A program made the translations under genes and the position numbers. From Eleusine coracana subsp. coracana (lineage: Eukaryota > Streptophyta > Magnoliopsida > Poales > Poaceae): 64,000 nt of DNA. Position 1 is the first letter of the stretch; each line of letters opens with the position of its first letter. The stretch covers positions 41,716,963 to 41,780,962 of the forward strand of contig CM064421.1 in assembly GCA_032690845.1 (NCBI GenBank), read 5' to 3'. The notes below the pieces were generated by a model. That model searched no databases and had not been told where the DNA came from. It saw only the letters and a program-made list of their open reading frames with translations. Of the stretch, positions 11,252-22,786 are shown piece after piece.

Positions 11252-11696
11252 GCCCCCCTGACGACATTTACTAAGGAGAAAAGCCCCTCACGCATGCCGA
11301 GAAAACTCCTGAACCCTCTCACTAATCATACATAGGGACTCAGTTGGTCGTGTGAGCTGTGACGCGAGTCTTTATCTATGCTTTGGCTGGGAAGAACGAG
11401 AGATTTTTTTTACACTGTATACAGCTACAGCACAATAGCGCCACAACAGTGTCATGCACTGTGCGCGCTATAATACCGCACGCAGCAACAGTGTGGTACG
11501 ACACCCAAGTCGATCCAGGGATCAAACTCGGGCGGGCGAGCTGCCACTCGGGTGCTCTGCCACCGAGCCACTGGCTCGTTCGCCAAATTCAGAAAGAAGA
11601 ACTATCTTGTGATTTGGTTGGCCGAAATGAAACAATCAGCAACGCAAGAGGGCCAAAATCGAAAACCAATACTCAATGCTGCACATAAACTTCACT

Positions 11697-11724
11697 TTTT
11701 TTTTTGAAATATCCTGTATACACA
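11697..11724 (-). mobile_element. 28-bp poly(A)-type micro-insertion with 15-bp TSD
   Basis: CACATAAACTTCACT at 11682-11696 is repeated with one mismatch at 11725-11739. The 28 bp between begins with nine T followed by GAAATATCC on the plus strand, i.e. ...GATATTTC plus poly(A) on the minus strand. Confidence 0.6.
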
Positions 11725-11767
11725 CACATAAACTTTACTCGATGCTGTAATCAAACACCCTGCCCCT

Positions 11768-11893
11768 AGCTAGGAGGACCACGCACTCTGCTGTGGCTGA
11801 GGCAATGTCCCACTTGTATTGCCCAGAATGTAACGAACAGTTGTATCTCCATTAGTAGCTAAGCAATGAAGTTCTCGTTCGCCCGGAAAAAAA
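11768..11893 (+). mobile_element. 5'-truncated LINE-like 3' end with poly(A) and 15-bp TSD
   Basis: AAACACCCTGCCCCT is perfectly repeated at 11753-11767 and 11894-11908. The 126 bp between ends in GTTCTCGTTCGCCCGG followed by A(8+), the kind of 3' terminus plant LINEs leave. No coding part is retained. A 208-codon minus-strand open frame over 11770-12396 crosses this insertion and is judged spurious. Confidence 0.78.
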
Positions 11894-12404
11894 AAACACC
11901 CTGCCCCTTTTTCATGGACAAAAATGGAAGAAGAAAAAACAACCAACTTGATCCAAACACTTTTCTGGCAGAATTGAATAGCCCAATGGACAAACTGAAC
12001 CTCGAAATATTGGGCCATCCACGATGGGATCGATCCATCAAATACTTGCATAGCAGCCCAATGCCCGAATTGATTGAGCTCCCAGATGGCGCACCGCGCG
12101 CGCGTCGTCATCGATTTGATACCGAGGAATGGTGGCGCGGGTTCATCGTCCGTGTTTCCTTGTCTTTTGCTGCCGATCACGCTGACTCCGCACGGGAAGA
12201 AAGAAACTCCAAGGCCGTTTCTAGAGATCTTGTTTTGATTTATCTTTTGGATCACGAGCTGCTGCTTCCTTCCAAGACCGATGCTTAGTTCTGGGTCACT
12301 GCAAATTCGTGCTTTTCTTGGAGAGGAAATCCGGAAGTGAACAATAATTCTTTCAGCTATACTTGTGGTGATTTCAAAGTACCAAAACACTGTCAATCTC
12401 TACG

Positions 12405-13420
12405 TTTTTTTAAGGTCAATGGGGGGAGGACGACTCCCCCTGAACCATTTTGTATTAGTGGTAAGTGGCCCAAAAATAACCCATAGGATTACATAAAACG
12501 AGTTTTCATCACCAGTTCACTAAGGCCTATTATTACATTGGCGAAAACATTGAACACCATGAATTTGTAACCGCCACATCTTCCGGTGACATTAGGCATC
12601 TTCACATCTTGGCTTCATCTTGACAGGCCAATAACAGTCTTTGCCGCGATGGAGCTTCCGATCCGAACACCACGCCGTTCTGGTGTTTCCATAGCTCCCA
12701 TTAGCAGAGAAGGGCTAGGCATCGCCGGAGGTGTTTTGGCGTGCTCATAGACCAACCCAGGCGCCAGGGCTCATTTGTCGTGATATCAGCAGGTAATTCA
12801 ACACCAATGGTGTTCTAGAACGCACGGATAAACTCACAGGTGAAGAAGATATAGATGGTGTCTTCCATCCCCACGGTGCACGTCTCACAGGTGGCATCAT
12901 CAACGATGTTCTTGGTCAACAGGTTAGTTTTGCACTAAATCTTTCCTTGACCATGAGCCACCTAAAGAACTATATCTTCTACGGTGCTACATTGTCCCAG
13001 ACAAACTCCGCATAGTTGCAGTCGGGATCTGCTACCGACATAGTTAGCTTGTAGAGCGTAGACGTCCGTAGGGAGCTGTCGCCTGAGAACAACTCACTAC
13101 ATTGTACGTCCCGGCTGTGAGTGAGGGTAACTGCTTGTAGCAAAGGGAGTACCTCTAAGAACTCTTTCTCAACGCCCTGGATAGTCGGAGAACCAAGTGC
13201 GCATGCAGTCCGTCACTGAATACTTGTCTAACATTCGCCGTCAGCTTCTTGCTGTAAGTGGCAAGAGCAGGGAAGGAGTCACCAGCTAGTGGTCGTCCCA
13301 GAATGAGGTTGGGTGTCCGTCGCCAACCTGGATTGTTGTGATCGCTTGGTACACCAACAGTAGGTGCCTCAGTTCATTTCAGTGGACGCCCTCCAAGTCA
13401 CCCATCATGGAGGAGATATT
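12405..13420 (-). pseudogene. LINE (non-LTR retrotransposon) 3' remnant with zf-RVT domain
   Basis: On the minus strand, frameshifted fragments match the C-terminal part of plant LINE ORF2. One fragment at about 13345-13250 resembles VGDGxxTSFWDDHWLGD. A second at about 12975-12785 is the zf-RVT region, with KTNLLTKNIVDD, the Cys pair CETC, then IYIFFTCEF. A run of T at 12403-12410 on the plus strand may be the poly(A) tail. Several stops and frameshifts make it inactive. Confidence 0.78.
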
Positions 13421-14339
13421 TGCACGCTACCGGACCCATCGCGCTCACGATGAGTTGTCGCTATGTGCAGGCGGTGGATGAGCTTGACGAGGAGTCAAGC
13501 TAAGATGTCAATGTCTGCGTAAGTAGTTCACGATCTTGTCCAACAAGCAACAAGAGTCAGACATTCGAGTCGAACTTTACATCGCCATCTTCCTCTTCCG
13601 GTAACGAAATAAATTGATGCATGCAAGAAGTTGCACCAAATCGCATCAGTCATCAGCACTTCACTTCACCGTAAGTCCATAACCAAAGATGCAGAGATCC
13701 TACTGCGCCGTGGTCACCCCTGGTCCTCTTCTTGCTCCACCACCTCTTGTGGCGTACTTGACCACTGGTCCTCTTCTTGCTCCACCACCTCTTGTGGCGC
13801 ACGAATCAGCATTGCAACTAGATTTTTTTTCATTGTTTGCAATATTTGCTTATTATTATAATATTTAAATTGTTGAGCAAGCCATGCCAACAATAATAAA
13901 AAAACTATCTTTATTTTTTAATAATAAAGAATACAACAATATATATTTTTACAAAGATTCAAATTTCAATGTATTTTATGTATTGAGATAAAAAAGTTAA
14001 GAACAATTATTAAACAATAATAGCGTATCACAAACCAGAGCACCCAAAATCATAGTATGTCTCGAATGAAAACATGATTATGAGTATGTTATGGACAAAA
14101 TCATCATTTCTCATACAAATTCAGTTTCAAATTATGTCAAAATTTTATAAAAACACCTGAATGTACGATTGTGCCAATGAGTCCCCCTCCCCTCCCTTCA
14201 ATCGGTCGACTTTGTATTTACGCGTTTGACCATGAGGCTCAACTACAGCAGCTGCTAATGCGAGGGTAAATCTGGATGCCATGAACTTACCCCTTGTAAA
14301 TCAGCAAACTGGAGGACAAATTGAGTAATGTCAGACGAT
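13421..14339. other. Intergenic, no gene seen
   Basis: Contains possible further LINE debris to about 13600 and the 45-bp tandem duplication listed separately. From 13830 to 14160 the DNA is strongly AT-rich. No gene was recognised. Confidence 0.5.
13721..13803. repeat. 45-bp tandem duplication
   Basis: The unit starting TGGTCCTCTTCTTGCTCC at 13721 recurs at 13766 with one difference near its end (GTAC versus GCAC). Confidence 0.9.
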
Positions 14340-14850
14340 CCGTTAGCAGACGGCAAACACCTAATCGAAATCACGACTGGGGATCCACAGTGCAAGTGGA
14401 AAGTGCATCACTAAATACTAGGTTTGCTACCAGGTCTTGGTTCAACTGTTTGAAACTTTGACAACGAGGGAGGAAGCAACAGGGTGGTCACTTTACAATT
14501 CAACATGCAAGACCAAGGAAAAACGGGTAAACAGATGTTGAGACATTTCACCAAATGTTTCAAACTATTGAAAAACGACCATTTCTAAAAATGTTCAAAA
14601 ACCACCATCACAAGAAAATAAGGCGTCTTAAGATCACATTGGTACTGAAGATTTGTGCTGAAATAACATGATATCCTCTGTTGCAAAGAGAATACTATAC
14701 AGCAGGAATGCTACAGAACTAGTATCTGAACATATCTTCTTACGGCCAGCAACACCACAGGATCCACATGCGTGAACTGGAGAGAGAAGAATGTTAGTAG
14801 GTAATTACAAGCTCAGTAATCAAACAATAGTAGAATAAATGGCACATAAT
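14340..14850. repeat. Direct duplication, copy B (partner at 3190-3860)
   Basis: This copy lies just downstream of the 3' end of the BAP31-like gene (minus strand, stop at 15323). That position makes it the likelier parental location; the copy at 3.2 kb is then a dispersed piece of this gene's 3' flank. Confidence 0.75.
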
Positions 14851-15322
14851 TATCGCATTAGCACCATATATATTTTTTGTCAAGTTGTAGATCATCTTTA
14901 TCTCAAGCTCATATCTATGTTTGTTTGTAATATTAAAAATTGCGAAACACTGGAATCTGACATCAACAGTTTCAAACTCTAGCTGGAGGAAGATCACATC
15001 CAATTTCCTTTTCCCCGACACAACAACACCGATCCAGGACTGCATGAGGCCTGTGGGGACAATTGCTAGCTCACGAAATTAAAGGTAACTATGGTCTATG
15101 GCCCAAGTATAAGATGGTATGTGGGTGCCTCATGTATGTCAGTGTCCACCTTGTCTATATATAAGAACTACCTAGTAGCCACGCTACTAAAACATTAATT
15201 AACACTGAATTAATCACCAGTCACATATCCTTACAAATGCAAAAACTGACATCACCAGTTATACTGCAAATCTACAACACAGTGAGAAACACTGAAATCA
15301 CTCACCTTAAACTACAACATTT

Positions 15323-17394
15323 TTACTCTTCCTTGAGGCGCCTTGCAGCCTCTTCCAATGCCTTGATATCCTTGTTGTACTTGACAATTCTGTAAATGCA
15401 CCTGTTCCACAAAAAAAAAGTAAAGGTTGGTATTCATGCAAAAGCTGATAAATCAAAATTCTGCAGATGAGAAGCTTTACCAATAAAGGAGGCATGCCGA
15501 AACACAAAGAATAACATTCCTCTGGGCTTTGAACATCTGCGCAAGAAAAATCATCATTGAGAACACAAAAAATAAAAACATAAAATAAAGAATTTATAGC
15601 AGAAATACAATTGGTTTGTACATAAGTATATGCTCTTAACTTCTAAATCCCCGGTTACCAAAGATATTTCACTAATTCCTAAATTTGACGAATCAAAATC
15701 TAAGAAGTTAAAATAAACTAACGATGGGAGCAAATTAATAACATGGAAAATATATTTCAGTAGATACTAAAAACAAGGCCAGCAGTTCAAATGGGGTGGG
15801 CATTGACTAATAAAAAACTAACTTTACTTCACAAACTTTAACAATAAAACAGTCTGATTTTTTTTTTGGTGGATATAGAAAAGAGTAGAATAGCTTATGT
15901 GAAGAAAGTGGCAAACAGTGTCAAATGCTGATGTAAAATATGGCTTGAATGTTTCAATATTTCATATATACATTAGGTGGAAATCTGGAAAAATAATATG
16001 CCTTACATTTCTCTGGTGCACACCTTTTTCTGCTTTGCACTTCAGACAATTTAAATGTTTAGTGGACTAGTTCTTTAACTACACTCCAGAAATGCCCATT
16101 TACACTCAAACATATTTCATCTTTTTTACCTCATTCCTACTCGTAGAAAAGGATTCATATAATATTCTTCCTAAAGGAAAGAGTTGTATGCACTACTGAC
16201 ATCACTGAACCTTGATTTTTATAAGTATTAACACTACATGGGACAAAGTCACCCTAAAAAATCAGAACAATGTAAATGCAACATGGCTAACTATGCTTGT
16301 TGTTAACATACCTTAACAACACACTCATCTTCAAACCACAAAATAACAGAATAGTTGAAGCATTGATATTTTAGTGAAAGGTATCCATTTAAAAGTGATG
16401 TGCTCAGTTGATTTGGCAGAGTCAAAATGTAAATCAGCATATCATTGATGATATTTGCCAAGATGGTTGCAGCAAAAGAGAAAACATGGCCACATTGGCA
16501 AGCAATAAGCTGAGGAAAGTTCTTCTTATCTATGATGTCGGATTGCCATCATTTCAGCTTACGTTCATTTAATTACCTGGAACATGAAAGCTAATAGGTG
16601 ATGTGACTATGACTTTAGTACATATTCTCTTTTATCCCAATTCCAAAATATGCACTTGCATCCTGTTCCTAATTCCTGATTCTCCAACCTCTTTCAAGTA
16701 TCAATGCAACATTGCAGCATGAATCGCCTAGTGTCCAGAGCCTATGACTGCAGTACTGCATACCGATTTCACAGCAAGAGCGTCCATAAATCATTCTGAA
16801 AATAACTAAGATCGATCCGGTCACTTAATTCTACAACAGGCGTAGCCAGACCTACTAAATCATCAGATAATCAACATAGTCCAACCAAACAATAAGACCA
16901 CTTACAGCAAAATAACAGTTAACAGCTACACTTCTCGAACTCACACAGCTAATCATTCCTTTAATGGGAACCAGAAACTTTAAGCAGCAGAAATCCCTAG
17001 AAGCACCAAGCAAATCCCAGCTCCCAACATGGAAGGAGTATCAACTACTCACGGTTTTCTCGAAGCGGATGCGCTCGTCGGCGGTGCAAACCTCCGAGGT
17101 GCACATGAGCCTGTGCTCCTTCTTCCAGTAGATATCTGCGCCATTTCAGAAATAGCGAGCAAATCAGATTTCGAAACGGAGCCAGCAGAAGGTTCGGGAA
17201 GGCGGAGCAGCGCCGCACGCACCTAGGAGCTGGAAGGCCGCGAAGGGGATTACGGTGGCGACGGGCTGCAGGAGCAAGGACACGAGCCCCACGATCTGGT
17301 TCCGCACGGCGCGGGGCGCCGGGAGCGTGAGCAGCGCGGCCACCGCGGCCTCCGCCGCCACCACGCACGCAAGGATCATCCACTGCAGCGCCAT
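15323..17394 (-). CDS. BAP31-like small ER transmembrane protein
   Basis: Four exons on the minus strand, all GT-AG: 17394-17223, 17135-17053, 15536-15481 and 15401-15323. They join in phase to 129 residues. The start is the ATG of MALQWMILACVVAAE, the first in the frame. Three hydrophobic segments (about residues 1-22, 34-57 and 92-110) enclose a Cys-containing loop (DIYWKKEHRLMC...SEVCTADE). The C-terminus is charged and ends RRLKEE, a possible di-lysine/arginine-type ER signal. The pattern fits the plant 'B-cell receptor-associated-like' ER proteins, which lack the long coiled coil of animal BAP31. Function in plants is poorly known; ER membrane location is inferred. The third intron is 1.5 kb. 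It is head-to-head with SmD3. Confidence 0.85.
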
Positions 17395-17857
17395 CGGGGC
17401 TGGAACACTCTAGAGCCTTCTTCTCGCGCGATCGGGGCAAGGGGAAGTGGGAAGCAAGCCAGCGGCCGCCTCGGTCTCTCCGATCTGCGAGCTCGGACGC
17501 GAGGGAGCAGAATGAATGCTAGTTGGTTCCGGTTTCCAGCCGGTGGGCGGACGGACAGGTGGATAAAAGTCGCGTCGGCTTCCTTCGACACGGCGAATTT
17601 GCTTCGTCACCAAGGGATTCGGTGCGGTCGCTTTCGCGGCAACTTGGGCCTTGGCCCTCTTGCCCACGTTTGGGCCGGGTGTCTTCTGACCACTCGGCCT
17701 ATTACGATCCGAGCCTTTTCTTCTCTTCCTTCTCCGTTCCCCTCTCGCCGCCTCACTTCCTGACGACTTCCTGTAGTGCCGCCTCCCGTCTCTCTCGGCG
17801 ACTGCGAGTTGGGGTTTAGCGGCGCGCGCGAGAGAGGGTTGAGGAAGGGAGGGGAAG
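17395..17857. promoter_or_regulatory. Shared (putatively bidirectional) promoter of BAP31-like and SmD3 genes
   Basis: Only 463 bp separate the two divergent start codons. The interval is GC-rich, has no clear TATA box, and contains GGGCC/GGCCC motifs around 17645-17657 and at 17689-17694. Such site II-like motifs are usual in plant housekeeping promoters. Both 5' UTRs must lie inside it. Bidirectionality is inferred from spacing. Confidence 0.6.
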
Positions 17858-20800
17858 ATGAGCCGGAGCTTGGGGATCCCCGTGAAGCTACTGCACGAGG
17901 CGGCGGGGCACGTGGTGACGGCGGAGCTCAAGACGGGCGAGGTATACCGGGGAACCATGGTCGAGTGCGAGGACAACTGGAACTGCCAGCTCGAGAACAT
18001 CACCTTCACCGCCAAGGTGCGTGCCGCACGCGCTCCCTTTGCCTGCCCTGACTCCGGATCTGAGCTGGAACCCCGTCGATTTAGGTTACGCGAGCTAATT
18101 GTTCCTTGTTTCTGACTAATTTGTAGGATGGGAAGGTGTCGCAGCTTGAGCACGTCTTTATCAGGGGAAGCAGAGTAAGGTAATTTGGAGGACCGGTGGA
18201 CGTTCGATTTTGGTGTGGTCTTGTTTATTTGCTGCGGCCTAATCTGTTTTTTCTACTTCCGTTGTCCTGTTGTAGGTTTATGATTATACCAGATATGCTC
18301 AAGAACGCCCCCATGTTCAAGCGCTTGGAAGCAAGGATTAGGGTTAGTTTCAGATGATTAGCAGTACCGTTTAGTGTTTTGGTGCTGGACATGATAATAT
18401 GTTCCTGTTTTCTCTAATGCAGGGTAAAGGATCAGCTGTTGGAGTTGGCCGTGGCCGTGCAGTTGCAATGCGTGCTCGGGTAATGTTTGCTTTCTTTGAA
18501 CACTTGATTCCTTTTTTTTAGATTATGACTGAGTTTATTTGTAAGCATTGATTTGGTAGCTAGCGTAAGCTGTATTTCACTAATATACATAAGAAAAGTG
18601 TAATAAGATGTCCTCTTGAAACAATGAAAAATGGGAATACACATAACAATGGTTACAAAACTTGGCAGTAATTTTCTTTACTAATTAGTTATTACTGTTG
18701 TAAATAAACTTGGATGGCAGTTTTGCTGACATTATTGAAATCATTGAAGATTGAGCTTGTCTATAGTTGGATAGAACTCTAATAAGTTTAGTTTGGTGCA
18801 GTGATTGTAGTAGCTTTCTGCAGATTGTATCATATTCATTGTTTTTCTTGTTCTTTGTTCTTGTTCTGTGGGAGATGGCACATTGTTGTGAAGCAGTATA
18901 CTGATTAGCCACATGTCAAGTTTGCTAACAGTAAGGCTAATCTCAAAATATGCCATACTTTGACGATATTTTTTGAAATCCAGAATATAACTTGGGCAAG
19001 ATTTTCATCAATTTTACTTTTTTATGATATTGACATTAAGGAGTTAAGTCAATGTGCAGCGCTAAGGGGATGCTCTCTAATAGATACTCCCTCCGTTCCA
19101 AAATTGTTGTTGCCATTGACTTTTTTCGCTACCTTTGACCATTCGTCTTATTCACAAAATTTCAAAAATTATAATGTATTTTCTCATGATTTGATTTATC
19201 ATTAGATAAAATTTAAATATAACTTATAATATTTTATATTTGAACAAATATTTTGAATAAGACAAATGGTCAAATATAACGAAAAAAGTTAATGCCGACA
19301 ACAATTTTGGAACGGAGGGAGTACTTGTGTTGCCAAATCATTTAGGTGTCTACTGGATGTTGTAAATCTAGGAGCATTGAATTGTATAAGTATTTTGTAC
19401 TCTATTGACCATGAGAAATCGAACAAACTGTCTAGGGTACTAAATAAAAAAATGGTATCAAGAACAAAAAGAGAAGTGTTGGCTTTTAAATTTTGATATA
19501 CAAGGTTATATGCGTACTGTGTAGTTTGTGGTGAGACTGGGAGCAGTTAGGGCCTGTTTGCATCGAACCCTCACCAAACCTGCCTGGCACAGGCAGCGCT
19601 CCCAGATGTTCAATTTCGAGTGCCTGGGGCTGCGATCAGGGCTCGTTTGGTTCCTGCCTGCGGAAGCTTGCCTGGGCCAGGCAATCGATCAGGACCTCAG
19701 GCACACGAAATCGAACGCCTGGCGTTGCTGCCTGGCTCAGGCAAGTTTTTGAGGATGCGATCCAAACAAGCCCACTGCCTGGCCCAGGGAACTGGTGGCT
19801 AGGCAGCAACCAAACAGGCCCTACGAATCACTTATATAGCAGTTATACAAGGCTTCTGGTTAAACCTGTCTATTAACCAACATAAGGGAGCAAGGAATTA
19901 TCAGTCCTGCCTCTAGGTCTTCTCTTTAACTGGTAGCCCAAAGTAGAATGATACTGTTGGCAGAATTTCCCTTTTCCGCTCGTTCTTTAAACAATAAACA
20001 ATGCAACCAAACCTGCTCAAACATACAAACTAGCAGGACTTGGTATCATATTGTAGTGATTTTGTTCAGCTAAACAAAACAAATTTATATTATTGATTCT
20101 TCAGTATTGACTTTTTGCTGGATATTCTGTTATTCACTCATCGGTATTGGACTGTTCTTACCTCGCTAAAAGACACCCTACGCTGTCACATCTGCCATGA
20201 ATCTTTGATTGGAGTTGTGGTACTGTTCATCCTCCATTCTAAATGAAAGTATTTTTTTTTCCTTGGAGGGAGGGAGCAACTTGGCTGGGGTGGGGTATTG
20301 AAAAAATAAAGGTATAATCTTCCAGCAGGCAAATGCTTTTTATTGCCAATGGAACAGAAAACCAAAATCATCCTCCAGTGGAGACTGGGAAGGATAGATT
20401 CTCTTGAGCTTCCTGTACTGAAAAATCTCCAGTGGTCTAGATATTTGTATGATATTTGAAATAAAATTAAAAAGTCTCTACTCTCTACATGAGCATAGTG
20501 TCATCATGATTCACAAATTTAGCTTTATGTCGGATTTTCTGGAATGGATAATAGCATAAATGTACAGTATTCATTTTGTACCTTGTAAGCATACATTTAA
20601 TGGCCAACTGAACATAACTTTAGGTGATGCTGAAGAAAACCAAACTTTCATGATAAAGGAGCTATGCAATGCCATTTTATTTGTGTATTCATGTGATTTG
20701 ATAGTATCAGAGACATATCTGACTTATATTTGGAGTTATACATTCTTCAGTTCAGCACTTGATTGTTTTCTAAACTATTTTACCTGCCAATATGTAGGCT

Positions 20801-20860
20801 GCTACTGGCCGTGGTGGTGGTCCAATAGGGCGGGGTAGTGCACCTCCTGTGAGGAGGTAA
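17858..20860 (+). CDS. SMD3: Small nuclear ribonucleoprotein SmD3
   Basis: Five exons, all GT-AG: 17858-18016, 18127-18179, 18276-18342, 18423-18479 and 20798-20860, joined in phase to 132 residues. The protein begins MSRSLGIPVKLLHEAAGHVV and contains the Sm1 motif (VVTAELKTGEVYRGTMVECEDNWN split over the fold) and the Sm2 motif (FIRGSRVRFMIIPDMLKNAP). Its C-terminal tail is rich in Gly-Arg (GRGRA, GRGGG, RGS), the part methylated on arginine in animals. It is a core subunit of the heptameric Sm ring on U1, U2, U4 and U5 snRNAs. Length is normal. The last intron is 2.3 kb and holds two MITEs. A polyadenylation-type AATAAA lies at 21294. Confidence 0.97.
19087..19321. mobile_element. Stowaway-type MITE in SmD3 intron 4
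   Basis: 235 bp with terminal inverted repeats CTCCCTCCGTTCCAAAATTG and CAATTTTGGAACGGAGGGAG, flanked by TA on both sides (19085-19086 and 19322-19323). The TIR start and TA target site are diagnostic of Stowaway. The interior is AT-rich and can fold on itself. Confidence 0.95.
19550..19821. mobile_element. MITE-like element with GGGCCTGTTTG termini in SmD3 intron 4
   Basis: 272 bp bounded by GGGCCTGTTTG and CAAACAGGCCC, with TA immediately outside each end. The inside has repeated TGCCTGG/CCAGGCA motifs that can pair. Superfamily is uncertain. Confidence 0.75.
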
Positions 20861-21293
20861 AGATTCAGCATTGTGCGCTTCGTTGTCTGGATGAGGAGCT
20901 GTCTTCAATATCGAAAAGTTTGTTTAGTAGTTAAAATGCCTGTGCCTCCTGCACGATTTGCTGTCTTAACAGGTGTAGCCTGTTGGTAGTGACTATGTGC
21001 TGCCTGCTGTATTAATGTTAGAGGATGGTATTTCAAAGGTGGAACAGTGTGTTTGTCGCCCTGATTTGGATGACTGTACTGCACCAGATTAACAGTGCTT
21101 ATCCCTTCAAGTTTTTGTTTCTCTTCCCCGTATATGTAGTAATGTAGAGGTATTTGTGGTAGCTATTGTGATTTAGATGTTGCTGAAAACTTGTCAGAAA
21201 GCATACCCCTTGCCGCTGACCTCGCTGGTGTGGGTGAACCATACAAGTTGTAGGCTGCTGCTAAAGTATGATCGAGCTACGACAATCAAGTAC

Positions 21294-21299
21294 AATAAA
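21294..21299 (+). terminator. Putative polyadenylation signal of SmD3
   Basis: AATAAA about 435 bp after the stop codon, in an otherwise ordinary 3' UTR-like context. Plant signals are degenerate, so use of this site is a guess. Confidence 0.35.
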
Positions 21300-22440
21300 G
21301 TTATTGTTTGGAAATATGTTTTTTAATTACACTGAAATTCTCATCATAAAGTCAAAATTCTCATCATACATAAAGTCATTAACTATGAAACCCATTTGAT
21401 ATTGTTTCACATGTATGAAACTCTATTAAAATCTTTATTAAGAGCACAATATGTCAACCCAACATGTATTGGCTAATTTTGATGTAATAATTTAATGTCA
21501 TGAATTGTCTATGAAACCACGAGATAAAATCATGCATTGAGACAATTTTATCTATTAAACCAAAATTTAAAAACTAACGTGACACTTCTAAAAATTGTGA
21601 AATAAAACTATACCTTAAGATTGATCTAACATAACCTTTCTCCCCTGAGTTATCCAAAGCGTCATGTTCGGTGTCATAACATTGCATCTATAGAATCTGA
21701 TGAAAAAAATCTTTGTTTGAAAAGAAACAATAATTAAAGATTATACTTTTCCCACCCGGGGCGGGCAGCCGCATCCCGCCCAGCTTGCATCGCGACTCTT
21801 AATAGGTGTCATAACGAATGTTTTATATCCAATCATTATGATTTTATATGACACAATAAGTAAAAACTGCATTTTATATAGGGTATAAAAACTATGTTCG
21901 ATACATGATCACAATATATAGATAAATTAAGTGTTTTGAAAATCTTGGAAAACAACAAATTAGAGATGTTGTATCGAAACAATTTTATATAAAAAGACTA
22001 TGCTGAAAATCTATAGTAAGTTTGATAACGCCAAATAATTCGTTAAATTGAGGATACACCAATGTCATATACCAGCAATGTTATTACAATGTTTTTTTTT
22101 AAATATAGTTATAAAATATCATGTTTTCCTCACTAGTTGTCCTGTGACATTTAGAACCCTTTGTTTATGTAACAGAGGACGCAAGTGACCCACACCCACA
22201 CGAAGAAATTTATTGTTTTATGCAACATGGTGATAAAAGTTACCATTCGTTCCTAAATGAGCAAGCCACATTTTTAGTTGTTATTTGTTGAAACTAGACA
22301 GTTGTAGCTTGTTAATATAGTGAACATGATGTAATTCGTTGAGATCAGGCTAATCTAGTCGAAATAAAATATGCGACATTGGTGATTTTTTTATTATGTG
22401 TAATATGTAATATACATTTTTACGTGACGAAAAAAAAGTA
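21300..22440. other. Intergenic between SmD3 and the TKI1-like gene
   Basis: AT-rich, with duplicated short phrases such as ATTCTCATCATA at about 21338 and 21358. No open frame or terminal repeat of note. The sequence turns GC-rich at 22440, where the 5' UTR/promoter of the next gene probably begins. Confidence 0.5.
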
Positions 22441-22786
22441 TCATTCCGGCATTCCCACGTTGTCACAGAAACCGCCCTAGCCTGACACCGACCGCACCGC
22501 ACCGAGCTCCGACCGGATTCGGCCGCTCCGCCGCCGCGAATCACCGGAGAAGAAGAACCGCTGGTTCCATCGAGGAATAGCAGGCAGGCAGCCAGTCGCA
22601 CCTCCACCGCCGACGCGTTGATTGGAGTGGATTCGCGATCCAAACCCAAATTAGAGTGTTTTTCTTTCGTCGGTATGGAACCCTAACTTGCATGGATTCA
22701 ATTTATTCTTGGAGGTAGATCTCTTACCGACTTTATGCGCTGTCAAATCCAAATTTAGGAACGACGACGAACGATTCTGGACACCC

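Larger units (their letters stand above)
4595..11582 (-). mobile_element. tRNA-derived SINE, split by the copia element
   Basis: A perfect 16-bp direct repeat, CCAAATTCAGAAAGAA, occurs at 4579-4594 and 11583-11598. Between them, with the copia insertion (4632-11251) removed, lies about 362 bp that reads as a SINE on the minus strand. An A-box-like TGGCTCGGTGGCAGAG is at 11570-11555 and a B-box-like GAGTTTGATCCC at about 11531-11518, with spacing usual for pol III promoters. The unit ends at 4595 in a T-rich tail, as rice p-SINE-type elements do. I cannot name the subfamily. Confidence 0.72.

Noticed and set aside
11770..12396. 208-codon minus-strand open frame
   Set aside because: It crosses a LINE 3' end with its TSDs and low-complexity A/T runs, has no domain, and no splice or promoter context.
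17410..18153. 247-codon minus-strand open frame
   Set aside because: It is antisense to the shared promoter and the first two SmD3 exons; its openness follows from GC-rich composition.
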